A DNA stretch of 64,000 bases, from assembly GCA_005223125.1 (NCBI GenBank), contig NJBH01000014.1, positions 1-64,000 of the forward strand, read 5' to 3'. Below are positions 9,200-16,517 of this stretch, one piece after another. Within the stretch, counting starts at the first letter, position 1. Every line of letters starts with the position of its first letter. The notes below the pieces were generated by a model. It was given only the letters and a program-made list of their open reading frames with translations, was not told the origin of the DNA and did no database searches. The position numbers were made by a program, and so were the translations under genes. The DNA is from Promethearchaeota archaeon Loki_b32. Its GTDB lineage: Archaea > Asgardarchaeota > Lokiarchaeia > Sigyniarchaeales > SOKP01.

Positions 9200-9267
9200 A
9201 ATAATAATAATGAGATATTCAATTTTTTGATTTATAAGGATTAATCAACAATAACACTATAAGAAAA

Positions 9268-9909
9268 ATGGCTATAAAATTAGGAGAAAATTCATGGATT
9301 TTAATAGGACTAATTTTTTTTGAAATATTGTTTATTATCGTACCTGCCTTGATATCCAGTAAGTTGGAAAAGATGACTTTTACAGATGTAATCAAAGATA
9401 TGGGATTTCAAAGGAATAAGAATCTATTCATCAAAGTAACATCTGGAATAAGTTTTGGTATTTTATTCTTCTTTTTTGGCAATTATATTATTATATTTTT
9501 TAGAGATATTATTATTAGAAATTTGTTGGGTTATAAATTCGTTCAATATGGACAAGAAGGAGTTATTAGTACAGAACCAATTCAACCTAATCTTTTTCAA
9601 CTGATAATCTTTATAATCTTAATTCTAATTATTATTGGACCTTGTGAAGAAGCATTTTTTAGAGGATTTCTTATAAAAAAATTCCAGAAAAAATTGAAAT
9701 TGGCATATTCGGTTATTATCTCAAGTATTTGCTTTACTTTTTATCATGTACCTCCATTTATAGTACCAATAGCTACTATTGTAACATTTTTTGGCTATTA
9801 TTTTACATTTGGACTAATCTTATCTTTCATATTTATCTATTTCGATTATTCTTTAATCCCTTGCTCAATTGCTCATTCTTGCTTTAACATTCTTATCTTA
9901 TTAATATAA
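9268..9909 (+). CDS. CPBP-family intramembrane metalloprotease
   Basis: The 213-residue multi-pass protein carries the catalytic motifs of the CPBP (CAAX protease/Abi) family: EExxxR at EEAFFR (E127, E128, R132), the histidine in FYHVP (H160), and H-x-x-x-N at IAHSCFN (H203, N207). These residues bind the metal within the membrane. Family members include Rce1-type CAAX proteases and bacteriocin-immunity proteins. A prenylated-protein substrate is conceivable in an Asgard archaeon with many small GTPases. However, the GTPase next door (10060-10584) ends without a CAAX box, so I see no specific support for that link. Confidence 0.85.
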   Translation: MAIKLGENSWILIGLIFFEILFIIVPALISSKLEKMTFTDVIKDMGFQRNKNLFIKVTSGISFGILFFFFGNYIIIFFRDIIIRNLLGYKFVQYGQEGVISTEPIQPNLFQLIIFIILILIIIGPCEEAFFRGFLIKKFQKKLKLAYSVIISSICFTFYHVPPFIVPIATIVTFFGYYFTFGLILSFIFIYFDYSLIPCSIAHSCFNILILLI

Positions 9910-10059
9910 TTTTCCTTTTTTGAAAATATTAAATATAAAACAGATAAATATTATTTATAATTAAATCGAAATAAATATGTAGGAACAATATTTCATCATA
10001 CCATTTTTAGAAGTAATATTCTGAATTGTTTAAACCAACCACTATGTAGGTTAAGGAAA

Positions 10060-10584
10060 TTGACGGATTACGATTATACATTTAAAATTATGATGCTAGG
10101 CGATGCATCTGTAGGAAAAACATCCCTTACTATGAGATATATCTCTGGATACTTCATGGAAGACCTCAAATTAACTATTGGGGTAGATTTTTATAGTAAA
10201 ACAACCTCCTTCAAGGATAAAAAAGTTAAATTACAAATTTGGGATTTCGGTGGAGAAGAAAGATTTCGTTTTCTACTTTCTCAGTATAGTAAAGGCGCAA
10301 ATGGAGCATTTTTCTTATATGATATTACTAATCAAACATCATTAGATCACTTACCTGATTGGACACAGGTAATAAGAGAACATGCAGGGGATATTCCTAT
10401 AATGTTGATTGGCTCAAAAGTGGATTTGAATGAATTCCGAGCAGTTCTTCGGGATGATGGAATTTTAGCCGCAAAAAAATACAGTCTATCTTCTTTTGTA
10501 GAACTTTCTTCTAAAACAGGAGAAAATGTAGAAAAGGCTTTCAATGTTATGACAGAAGTTCTTTTCGAAAAGTATTCAAGCTAA
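10060..10584 (+). CDS. Ras/Rab-like small GTPase (TTG start)
   Basis: This 174-residue single-domain GTPase has G1 GDASVGKT (14-21), switch-I Thr about 39, G3 WDFGGEE (61-67), G4 SKVD in place of NKxD, and G5 SSKTG. The G3 position matching Ras Gln61 is Glu, so intrinsic hydrolysis may differ. The start is a TTG at 10060 preceded by an AAGGAA-like ribosome site; the first ATG lies inside the first strand and would cut the P-loop support. There is no C-terminal cysteine for lipid attachment. Asgard archaea encode many such GTPases; the exact process is unknown. It has its own upstream region. Confidence 0.93.
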   Translation: MTDYDYTFKIMMLGDASVGKTSLTMRYISGYFMEDLKLTIGVDFYSKTTSFKDKKVKLQIWDFGGEERFRFLLSQYSKGANGAFFLYDITNQTSLDHLPDWTQVIREHAGDIPIMLIGSKVDLNEFRAVLRDDGILAAKKYSLSSFVELSSKTGENVEKAFNVMTEVLFEKYSS

Positions 10585-10675
10585 TAAATAAATATTATTT
10601 TGGTAATTATCATTTTCCACATTTAAGTAAACTTTAAATGTCCCATCTCACTTATTTTTAAGTACATAATTATAG

Positions 10676-11056
10676 ATGAATTTTATGATTGAAGTTCTTA
10701 ATAAAAAAGAGAAATTAGAAGGTTTCATTGATGGGAAAAAATATATGAATAAAAAAAAGAAAATAATGGGCCTTTTGGAAAACAATGAATTTAAAGATAA
10801 TTCAAGTTATACTCTTCTGGTTCTTAAAGATAATGGGGCTATTACTTGGAGTGACGGGCAACAAAAAGGTTATCTTAAAGATGGTAAAATTTATTCATCT
10901 CTTAACGATAGACACATCTTTGAATTTAAAAAAGAAAAAGGTATGATTTTAGATTCTGATGGGAATACAGTTCTATATCTAAAAGGTGATCTTGACTCTC
11001 TTGAAGATGATGATTTTTTTGGGATTACAGCGCAATTTTTAGAATTATTTGCTTAG
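10676..11056 (+). CDS. Uncharacterised protein with repeated beta-strand units
   Basis: I do not recognise this 126-residue protein. It has no membrane segment. Short repeated turns containing DGK or DG (GFIDGKKY, GYLKDGKIY, DSDGNTVLY) suggest an all-beta fold. The C-terminus is acidic (LEDDD) and then hydrophobic. It lies between the GTPase gene and the selenoprotein pair with about 90-110 bases on each side and could be monocistronic. A role with the GTPase or the peroxiredoxins is not supported by anything I can see. Confidence 0.7.
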   Translation: MNFMIEVLNKKEKLEGFIDGKKYMNKKKKIMGLLENNEFKDNSSYTLLVLKDNGAITWSDGQQKGYLKDGKIYSSLNDRHIFEFKKEKGMILDSDGNTVLYLKGDLDSLEDDDFFGITAQFLELFA

Positions 11057-11154
11057 AAATCTTAAATTAAACAAGCGAGCTAATTTTTTAAAATAAAAAT
11101 ATATTTAACATTTCTTTTTCTATATTTCAATTAAATTTAAAAAAATACTATTTT

Positions 11155-11160
11155 AAGGAG
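11155..11160 (+). promoter_or_regulatory. Ribosome binding site deciding the TTG start of the first selenoprotein
   Basis: AAGGAG at 11155-11160 is a strong Shine-Dalgarno match placed 6 bases before TTG 11167-11169. There is no ATG in the correct frame upstream of the TGA codon, so this site supports TTG as the start and supports translation of the region before the in-frame TGA. Confidence 0.7.
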
Positions 11161-11166
11161 TAGCTT

Positions 11167-11700
11167 TTGACTGAAATAAACAATAAAGAACCCCCAAGAC
11201 CTAAAGGGTTACAAATACATAGTAAAGCACCCCAAATAGATACAACAGATATATATGATAATCCCATTAAATTAGATGAACTATTAGAGTCCTTTAATGG
11301 AGTTTTAATAGATTTTTTTCGAGGAAATTGGTGAAGTCACTGCAAAAAACATTTGAAACTTTTAACTGAAAATATTAATGAATTTGAAAAAAGAAATATT
11401 AAACTTATCTCCATTGCCAGCGATAGTGTCAGACTTCTAAGGAAATTCAAAGAAGAAAATGAGTTTGGTATCGATATGATTTCTGATAGAGGTGCTAAAA
11501 TAGCGAAAGAATATGATGTTTACTGGTTTGCTCCAGGTGGAGGTAAAGATTACAAAATAAAACAAGCTGTACCAAGTAAATTTCTCATCAATAAAGATCG
11601 GAAAATTATCTGGAAATATATAGGAAAAGATAAAACTGATAGACCTTCAATAGAAATGATGACTACCATTATTGATAATCAAATAATTACTCCCAAATAA
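11167..11700 (+). CDS. Selenocysteine-containing peroxiredoxin-like protein (U-x-x-C)
   Basis: Read through one TGA (11332-11334), this frame gives a 177-residue thioredoxin-fold peroxiredoxin-like protein. Before the TGA the protein ends in LIDFFRGNW; after it comes SHCKKHLKLL. The AhpC/TSA-like family normally has an RGxWCxxC active site here, so the TGA stands exactly at the first (redox) cysteine, residue 56, and the second is Cys59. The downstream half (SIASDSVRLLRKF, MISDRGAKIAKEYDV, QAVPSKFLINK, TDRPS) is a complete peroxiredoxin-like C-terminus. TGA is a stop elsewhere in the window, so selenocysteine insertion is the best explanation, supported by the RNA structure after the stop. 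It probably reduces peroxides or disulfides in the cytoplasm. Confidence 0.87.
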
Positions 11701-11764
11701 GAATGACGTGAGTGTAAAAAAATGAGACGCTCAAGGACAAACCTCGTGAGGGTTTTGGGATAAT
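11686..11764 (+). promoter_or_regulatory. Candidate SECIS element of selenoprotein 1
   Basis: A hand fold gives an outer stem that starts inside the last codons (ATTA 11686-11689 and TCCCAAA 11691-11697) and closes with TTTGGGA 11754-11760 and TAAT 11761-11764, so the UAA stop lies within the structure. Next come AUGA (11703-11706), a 7-bp stem TGAGTGT/ACGCTCA (11709-11715/11727-11733) with an 11-base A-rich loop, then AGGAC (11734-11738), and a small hairpin ACC/GGT (11741-11743/11751-11753). AUGA opposite GGA allows tandem G.A pairs as in eukaryotic SECIS cores. The same layout follows the second selenoprotein with compensating base changes. Confidence 0.72.
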
Positions 11765-11765
11765 C

Positions 11766-11785
11766 TTTCTTTTTATTTTTTTATT
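11766..11785 (+). terminator. T-rich terminator after the first SECIS candidate
   Basis: A run of T with few interruptions follows the closing strand of the RNA structure. It suggests that transcription can end after the structured 3' region, so each selenoprotein gene may have its own transcript. Confidence 0.4.
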
Positions 11786-11912
11786 AAAAACTATATAACC
11801 AAATTTAAAATGGAAATTCCGCATTTTCGAAATACATATGTTTAAAACATCTAATTTTATTAATGAGTTTAAGAAATATTGCATTGGAATTGAAAACGAG
11901 GTAATATACACG

Positions 11913-12440
11913 ATGGGTTTAAATAAAGAAGAAACACAGAGACCTAGGGGATTAGGACTTCATATAAAGGCACCAATGATAAACACAATTGACATTTATG
12001 GCAATACAATTAATTTAGCTAATCTCCTTAAAGAATATAAAGGCGTAATCGTTGATTTCTTTCGAGGCACTTGGTGAACTTATTGAAAAGAACACCTTGA
12101 GCATGAAAAAAAGCATTTTCATGAGTTTGAACAACGAAAAATTAAGATTCTCTCTATAGCCAGTGATACGGTTGGACTATTAAAGAAATTTAAAGAAGAA
12201 AACAATTTTCCTGTAGATATGATTTCTGATCGTGGCGCTAAAATTGCAAAAGACTATAATGTCTATTGGTTCGCTGAAGGCTGGGGAAAACTAAAAGTAA
12301 AACAAGCGGTACCTAGTAAATTTCTCCTCAATAAAAATGGTGAAATCATCTGGAAGTATGTGGGACGAGATAAAACTGATCGACCTTCTGTGAGTGCGTT
12401 AATATTCCTTATTGATAAATACTTAATAAATCCCAAATAA
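11913..12440 (+). CDS. Selenocysteine-containing peroxiredoxin-like protein with two Sec codons (U-x-x-U)
   Basis: This paralogue of the preceding gene has two in-frame TGA codons, 12075-12077 and 12084-12086, separated by Thr-Tyr. The local sequence is DFFRGTW-U-TY-U-KEHL, so both cysteine positions of the family's CxxC active site (residues 55 and 58) appear to be selenocysteine. The 175-residue product aligns end to end with the first copy (PRGLGLHIKAPM, MISDRGAKIAKDYNV, QAVPSKFLLNK, KTDRPSV). I chose ATG 11913 because it matches the start of the first copy and follows a GAGG-like site; the frame is open back to an ATG at 11838. A conserved SECIS-like structure follows the stop. A diselenide-forming redox centre would be the result. 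Confidence 0.85.
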
Positions 12441-12502
12441 GAATGATTTGAGTGTGGAAAAATGAGACACTCAAGGACTACCTTGTGAGGGTAATGGGAT
12501 TT
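12428..12502 (+). promoter_or_regulatory. Candidate SECIS element of selenoprotein 2
   Basis: This has the same architecture as the element at 11686-11764. The outer stem AAATCCCA/TGGGATTT (12428-12435/12495-12502) starts in the coding end and encloses the stop codon. AUGA is at 12443-12446, stem TGAGTGT/ACACTCA at 12449-12455/12467-12473 has an 11-base loop, AGGAC is at 12474-12478, and a small hairpin TACC/GGTA is at 12479-12482/12490-12493. Compared with the first copy, a G.U pair becomes A-U in the middle stem, an A-U becomes U-A in the small hairpin, and the outer stem changes on both strands. This pattern indicates selection for structure. Confidence 0.72.
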
Positions 12503-12525
12503 TCTCTTTTTTTATTTTTTTATAA
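12501..12525 (+). terminator. T-rich terminator after the second SECIS candidate
   Basis: A T-rich run directly after the closing strand of the second RNA structure, matching the arrangement after the first copy. It is typical of archaeal intrinsic termination. Confidence 0.4.
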
Positions 12526-12563
12526 TGAATTAGATTCGTTTGGAAAATTCAATAGGTAAATTC

Positions 12564-12785
12564 TCATTTAGTATGGGTACCTATTTTGAGTGGATTCATT
12601 GGTTTATAGATTGTACAATTTGATACAACACATTTATCAGAGGTCCTCTTAATATGAAAGCATTCCGCTTCAGAATAAAAGAAACATTCATTAATTCCTT
12701 TAACTATGTTTTTACATTTAATTTGCTTCGTTGAAAAACTACATCTCCTCGAATTTTGTCTTTGAGAATGAAATATATTTTGCCT
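12564..12785 (-). pseudogene. Small cysteine-rich reading frame without a usual start codon
   Basis: On the minus strand a 73-codon open frame ends at TGA 12564-12566. The part encoded by about 12600-12745 has six regularly spaced cysteines, in the contexts RCSF, IKCKN, NECFFY, AECFH, DKCVV and SNCTIYKP, which looks like a real metal-binding protein and not chance. There is no ATG, GTG or TTG before the cysteine region, and a TAA closes the frame at 12786-12788. It may be a gene with a non-standard start, a 5'-truncated pseudogene, or a frame interrupted by an error. Family not recognised. It could otherwise be chance in an AT-rich gap. Confidence 0.35.
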
Positions 12786-12948
12786 TTACCAATTGATCCT
12801 AATTAGTTAGATAAATATAAATTTTACCTAGTAAATTCTCAAAATTGTAAAATATATACCGTTTATTCCTCAATGCGGCTAATACATAGGATTATTATCA
12901 AACTAAACTTAAAAGGATTTCGTCCTAGTACATGTCCTATGCTAAAAA

Positions 12949-13131
12949 TTAAGGATTAAAACGCACGTATTTTATGTATTGTTTGGTTAATGAGTTATAC
13001 CTAAATCCTGATTCGAAACAATTTCCACATTTGGAACAGTTGTGTTGAGTGCATTCTTTAAAGTATTCTCGATATATGGCATTATCCTTCATCAGATATC
13101 CACATTTATCACAATAAGTACTTGTTAACAT
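12949..13131 (-). CDS. Small zinc-ribbon protein
   Basis: The 60-residue protein has CDKC at 7-10 and a cluster CTQHNCSKCGNC with cysteines at 27, 32, 35 and 38. This is enough for one or two zinc knuckles, as in small zinc-ribbon proteins that touch nucleic acids or other proteins. The frame begins with ATG at 13129-13131. No partner gene is close enough to suggest an operon. The family cannot be named more exactly. Confidence 0.5.
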   Translation of the reverse strand: MLTSTYCDKCGYLMKDNAIYREYFKECTQHNCSKCGNCFESGFRYNSLTKQYIKYVRFNP

Positions 13132-13239
13132 AATTTTAAGTTATGTTTGAAAATGTATTTAAAACAAATAAGTAGGACGATTTAGTAAAAAAACTAATCA
13201 AGACACTTTAAGTTTAAAATAAAAATATGTTAAAAAAAA

Positions 13240-13836
13240 TTATGTTATATTTTTTTTCCTTAGTTTCTCTGTATAATTATTTGAATAATTCTTAATTTCA
13301 ATAGGAAACTTCTCTGGGTTTAAATATTTTTGAACCTCCCGAAATAAGTCATCAAGTGAGGCATGAGAACCCTTATCTTTAACCATCCATGCTGTCATAG
13401 TATTTAGATCAGTTTCACCATCCCATTCTATAGTGGGTATATCCTCTTTACTATGAATGCCTTTTTTGTATATAGTTTTCACTAGTTTTTCGTCAAATAA
13501 TGTATCACACGAAATCCATTTATCATTTAAATAACATTCAGCCCAAGGATGAAATGTTATAATATTTGGAGTTCCATTAAAGGCACCCCTGGTTATAACT
13601 CCTTTAAGACATTCTTTTTTTAAATGAGCAAGACGATATCTAGCAGGAATTCCTGATGCTCGTAATAGTGCAATTTGTAAAGTAGCTTTTGTTACACAAA
13701 AACCATATCGTCTTTCAAGAATTTCAGAGGCCTTAACAATATAATCAAGCTGTTGAAAAGGGAACTTTCTTCTCGATCTGATCACACTATTGCATGATGA
13801 AAACATTCTATTCGTGAGGAAAGTTATTGTCTCCAC
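13240..13836 (-). CDS. Transglutaminase-like (papain-fold) protein
   Basis: The 198-residue protein has the catalytic triad order of the transglutaminase-like superfamily: Cys47 in YGFCVTKATL, His96 in HPWAECYLNDKW and Asp111 in SCDTLFD. The segment ALLRASGIPARYR after the cysteine is the usual conserved helix and strand. Most archaeal members are thought to be proteases or amidases and not cross-linking enzymes. There is no signal peptide or membrane segment, so it should act in the cytoplasm. It is transcribed away from the mobile-element genes that begin about 200 bases beyond its start. Confidence 0.8.
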   Translation of the reverse strand: METITFLTNRMFSSCNSVIRSRRKFPFQQLDYIVKASEILERRYGFCVTKATLQIALLRASGIPARYRLAHLKKECLKGVITRGAFNGTPNIITFHPWAECYLNDKWISCDTLFDEKLVKTIYKKGIHSKEDIPTIEWDGETDLNTMTAWMVKDKGSHASLDDLFREVQKYLNPEKFPIEIKNYSNNYTEKLRKKNIT

Positions 13837-14045
13837 TATGTGCGTTAATATCTCCCTCCCAAATCTGGATTAATCACTTTAGTTTTTACTAAAACGTAAA
13901 GTTTATAAGAGAGGATAATGATTATTATTATAGAGATATATTTTTTATTATCTCTTCAAAAATGAACGATAATAACATTTTGCATTGGCACCTTATTGAA
14001 GAGAGTAAGGATATTACTACTTTTGAAGGATCTCTTTAATCAAAA

Positions 14046-14201
14046 ATGTCGAAAATTAAATTTGACCATGATTTTTGGGATATGCTGAAGTATAAAAGAA
14101 GTAGTAATAATATTAGATGGTCTTCAGCAATCCTTAAAGAAGAAGTAATGAAAGAAGTGGATTCAATTAGAAATAACATAAATAGGAGAGACGATTTCTA
14201 A
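14046..14201 (+). CDS. Small ORF upstream of the helicase-like gene
   Basis: A 51-residue frame starts with ATG 14046 and its TAA (14199-14201) touches the ATG of the next gene with no gap, which suggests translational coupling. The product is highly charged, starting MSKIKFDHDFWDML, and mostly helical, with no recognisable domain. The tight junction and an AGGAG-like site inside its 3' end that would serve the next gene are the support for it being real. Confidence 0.45.
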   Translation: MSKIKFDHDFWDMLKYKRSSNNIRWSSAILKEEVMKEVDSIRNNINRRDDF

Positions 14202-15344
14202 ATGGATGATCACGTAACTGGCACAATGTATTTAGATTCTAACGAATTGGAACGACAACCAGCTCATACTTTTCTTACTAAATGGACGTTCAATAACAAA
14301 AGCTGTGGAACTGGGAAGACTAAGAAAGACAGTGACAATATTAAATATTTTGTCAAGAAAGGTATGAAAATTTTGGTATGTTTATCTAACCATAGACTCA
14401 TTGAGGAATTTATTGAACGGATGGAATATAAATGTGAATATATCCATTTAAAAGGCAAATTACAACCTCTAATGTGCAATAAAGAAAACCCTAATCCAGA
14501 TGCTTTTTTAAATGGGGGGTGCAATAATTGTAAGGAGATTTATGGTGTTTGGGATGAAGAAAAGAATGATTTCATGCTGTTAGGTTATAGTCCTCTTGAT
14601 TTTCTAAAAGATATTGAAACTTTTATATTCAACTGCGCGACAACAAAGCTGAGTTTAGCCGAAAACACATTCGGAAGGAATTTTGATGCCATTATAAAAG
14701 ACAAGGAAGTTATGGAAAATCCCATATATATTTTAGATGATGTAATGACAATGACTAAAACAGAAGTAGCAATTCCTTTATTGGTAGAAATTTCGGATTT
14801 ATATAACATCCCGAAAGATAATACTACAGTGATCTACTGTAAAAAGAATTTTGAAGTGGAAATAAGCCAGTTATTACCAGAAATTCACACTGGACATTAT
14901 GGAGACTGTAGGGGAAGCAATAGATTTGAAGAATGTAAGAATGTAGTATTATTTGGTAGATTTGCTCTTAGAGATTCGGTGAAATGGTTGCTCAGCTTAT
15001 ATGGACTAACACAAGAAGAGATTAAAAGCATGGAAGAAGCGGAAGAAATACAAGCATTACATCGAGTTAGACCTCTCTTAGATAAAGAAGTTAGGATCTT
15101 TTTATTTACGAATACTTTGATGAATAAAATACCTAATGCTACGGAAGTATTTAACAAGAGACATCTAGATAAATGTTTAGAAATTTTAAATAGAAAAGAA
15201 GAACTGGAAGGATTAAATAAAACGGATATATATAATAAAATAAAAGGAGATCATAATGATACTAAGCGTTCATTAGAGATCCTAGAACATTTCAATAAAA
15301 TTAAACCTATATTTGGTTACGGAGCTAAATTGACATTTGTTTAG
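14202..15344 (+). CDS. Helicase-like P-loop ATPase of the putative mobile element
   Basis: The 380-residue protein has a Walker A-like CGTGKT at 35-40, followed by a strand KILVCLSNHRL as in motif Ia of superfamily 1/2 helicases. It also has an acidic YILDDV segment at about 173-178 as Walker B, and a late QALHRVRP segment that recalls the arginine-finger motif VI (QxxGRxxR). A cysteine cluster (MCNK, GGCNNCKEIYG) lies between motif Ia and Walker B. Similar proteins occur in archaeal plasmids and viruses as replication helicases or primase-helicases. The exact family is uncertain. The start directly abuts the upstream small ORF. Confidence 0.6.
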   Translation: MDDHVTGTMYLDSNELERQPAHTFLTKWTFNNKSCGTGKTKKDSDNIKYFVKKGMKILVCLSNHRLIEEFIERMEYKCEYIHLKGKLQPLMCNKENPNPDAFLNGGCNNCKEIYGVWDEEKNDFMLLGYSPLDFLKDIETFIFNCATTKLSLAENTFGRNFDAIIKDKEVMENPIYILDDVMTMTKTEVAIPLLVEISDLYNIPKDNTTVIYCKKNFEVEISQLLPEIHTGHYGDCRGSNRFEECKNVVLFGRFALRDSVKWLLSLYGLTQEEIKSMEEAEEIQALHRVRPLLDKEVRIFLFTNTLMNKIPNATEVFNKRHLDKCLEILNRKEELEGLNKTDIYNKIKGDHNDTKRSLEILEHFNKIKPIFGYGAKLTFV

Positions 15345-15700
15345 CTCTTTCAAAATCAAATATGTTTTTTTTCTTTATATATTATAGTAAATCAACAGAT
15401 TTGGTTTAAAAGGCTTCTAATACTTATAGAAAGCAAAAGAAGAATTTTCACATCAATTCACAGACCACCTCGGTTCCCCCATCTCTTAATAAGAATGCTT
15501 TTTGAGGGGAAAAACGATGAAGGGGGGTATGTTTAGATTACATTAATCTTACTTTGGTGTGCCCTAAAATAAGCGGATATAATAATATGATTCTTTCTAA
15601 ACCAAGTAATATAATATAGAAGGAGTTTAACAAAAACTAAATATTAGTTTAAACGGATTCTTTTTTATCAGTTATCTAGATAAGAATATAAAATTAACTT
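15345..15700. other. Intergenic region inside the mobile element
   Basis: About 355 bases without a supported gene. It has a GC-richer patch around 15460-15560 (including runs of C near 15475 and of G near 15523), unlike the surrounding AT-rich DNA. That could be part of a replication origin, an RNA or an attachment region. I see no tRNA-like cloverleaf and no clear hairpin, so nothing is assigned. Confidence 0.3.
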
Positions 15701-16201
15701 TTAATGAGTACTTTCCTCATATTTTTTTAGGTCAATAAAGAGAATAGAGCTGTTCTTCCGATCTCGAAACCATTCAAATCCCATGTTTACCTTTTCTAAG
15801 TAATAGGATTTCATATCTAAAGTAGTTTCCACTAGCAGTAAACGACAAGCAATGATGTTGCTTGCTTCTAATGATTTTTCTAAAGCGATTTTTATCAATG
15901 CTATACCAAGATTTTTATGTTTATAGTTATTATCTACACCTAAGCGTCCGAGAAGTACTATTGGTACTTTATCAATTCCAAATATCCTTGCATCTCCTGT
16001 ATTTAATTGAGAAGCGGAAAGTGTTAAAAATGCAATTACCTTATTAGAATCTTTCACACAAAAAGTGTATGTTTTTGAAAGCTTTCGCTTTTGATTGAGA
16101 AGAGCTAGAGTATTCAAAAAAGAGTTAATAACCTGATCTCCACAGTCGAATGGTTCAATAATTACATCTCCATCTAGTTCTTTAAAAATTAAATCGGTCA
16201 A
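15701..16201 (-). CDS. GNAT acetyltransferase, probable toxin of a toxin-antitoxin pair
   Basis: The 166-residue GNAT-fold protein begins with the extended N-terminal region seen in TacT/AtaT-like toxins (EPFDCGDQVINSFL, similar to the F-x-C/S-G-x-x-x-L-D-x-F-L pattern). The acetyl-CoA-binding motif A is LLGRLGVDNNYKHKNLGIAL, where the usual R/Q-x-x-G-x-G/A loop reads H-K-N-L-G-I-A. TacT-type toxins acetylate the amino group on charged tRNA and stop translation. The gene follows the 81-residue acidic ORF by 14 bases on the same strand, the usual antitoxin-toxin order. Confidence 0.75.
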   Translation of the reverse strand: MTDLIFKELDGDVIIEPFDCGDQVINSFLNTLALLNQKRKLSKTYTFCVKDSNKVIAFLTLSASQLNTGDARIFGIDKVPIVLLGRLGVDNNYKHKNLGIALIKIALEKSLEASNIIACRLLLVETTLDMKSYYLEKVNMGFEWFRDRKNSSILFIDLKKYEESTH

Positions 16202-16215
16202 TTGAAAAATCCCTT

Positions 16216-16461
16216 TTATAATTTCTCAATTTCTTCTAAAGATATTACATATTCCTTCTCTTCCAATTTTTTATAGAATTGGTGAGAGGATTTAAAAAAA
16301 GAACGAGTTTTTTCATCAATTTCTCTATCTTCAAGTTTTTTTTCAAGATCCTTAATCTCTTGCTCGGTTAATATGATCTCTTCAGAATCATCAAAGAAGA
16401 AATTCTCTTCAGATATTTTTTCTTCCTTTCTAACTTCTTTTTCTTTTGGCGTTGTCATCAT
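16216..16461 (-). CDS. Small acidic protein, candidate antitoxin of the GNAT toxin
   Basis: The 81-residue, Glu/Lys-rich protein lies directly upstream of the GNAT gene. It is predicted mainly helical with a central coiled-coil-like stretch (LTEQEIKDLEKKLEDREIDE) and has no obvious ribbon-helix-helix start, unlike the DUF1778 antitoxins that usually accompany TacT-type toxins. Function is inferred only from size, charge and operon position. Confidence 0.55.
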   Translation of the reverse strand: MMTTPKEKEVRKEEKISEENFFFDDSEEIILTEQEIKDLEKKLEDREIDEKTRSFFKSSHQFYKKLEEKEYVISLEEIEKL

Positions 16462-16517
16462 TATAAAAATGGAATTATTCCTATAAATGATTTGTTATTA
16501 TAACTAAATTGCATCTA

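Noticed and set aside
11353-11700. Gene starting at ATG 11353 as a complete 115-residue protein
   Set aside because: It lacks the first half and the active site of the peroxiredoxin fold, while the same frame upstream supplies both, with a good ribosome site at 11155.
11332-12086. TGA read as tryptophan (altered genetic code)
   Set aside because: Many other genes in the window end at TGA, for example DUF655 and vapB, and the aligned residue in the family is cysteine, not tryptophan.
12219-12440. Separate 73-residue gene starting at ATG 12219
   Set aside because: It is the C-terminal part of the second selenoprotein; the frame continues upstream through the two TGA codons with full similarity to the first copy.
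14264-15157. Minus-strand frames inside the helicase-like gene
   Set aside because: They are hydrophobic or low-complexity shadows without ribosome sites, and the plus strand has the coding motifs.
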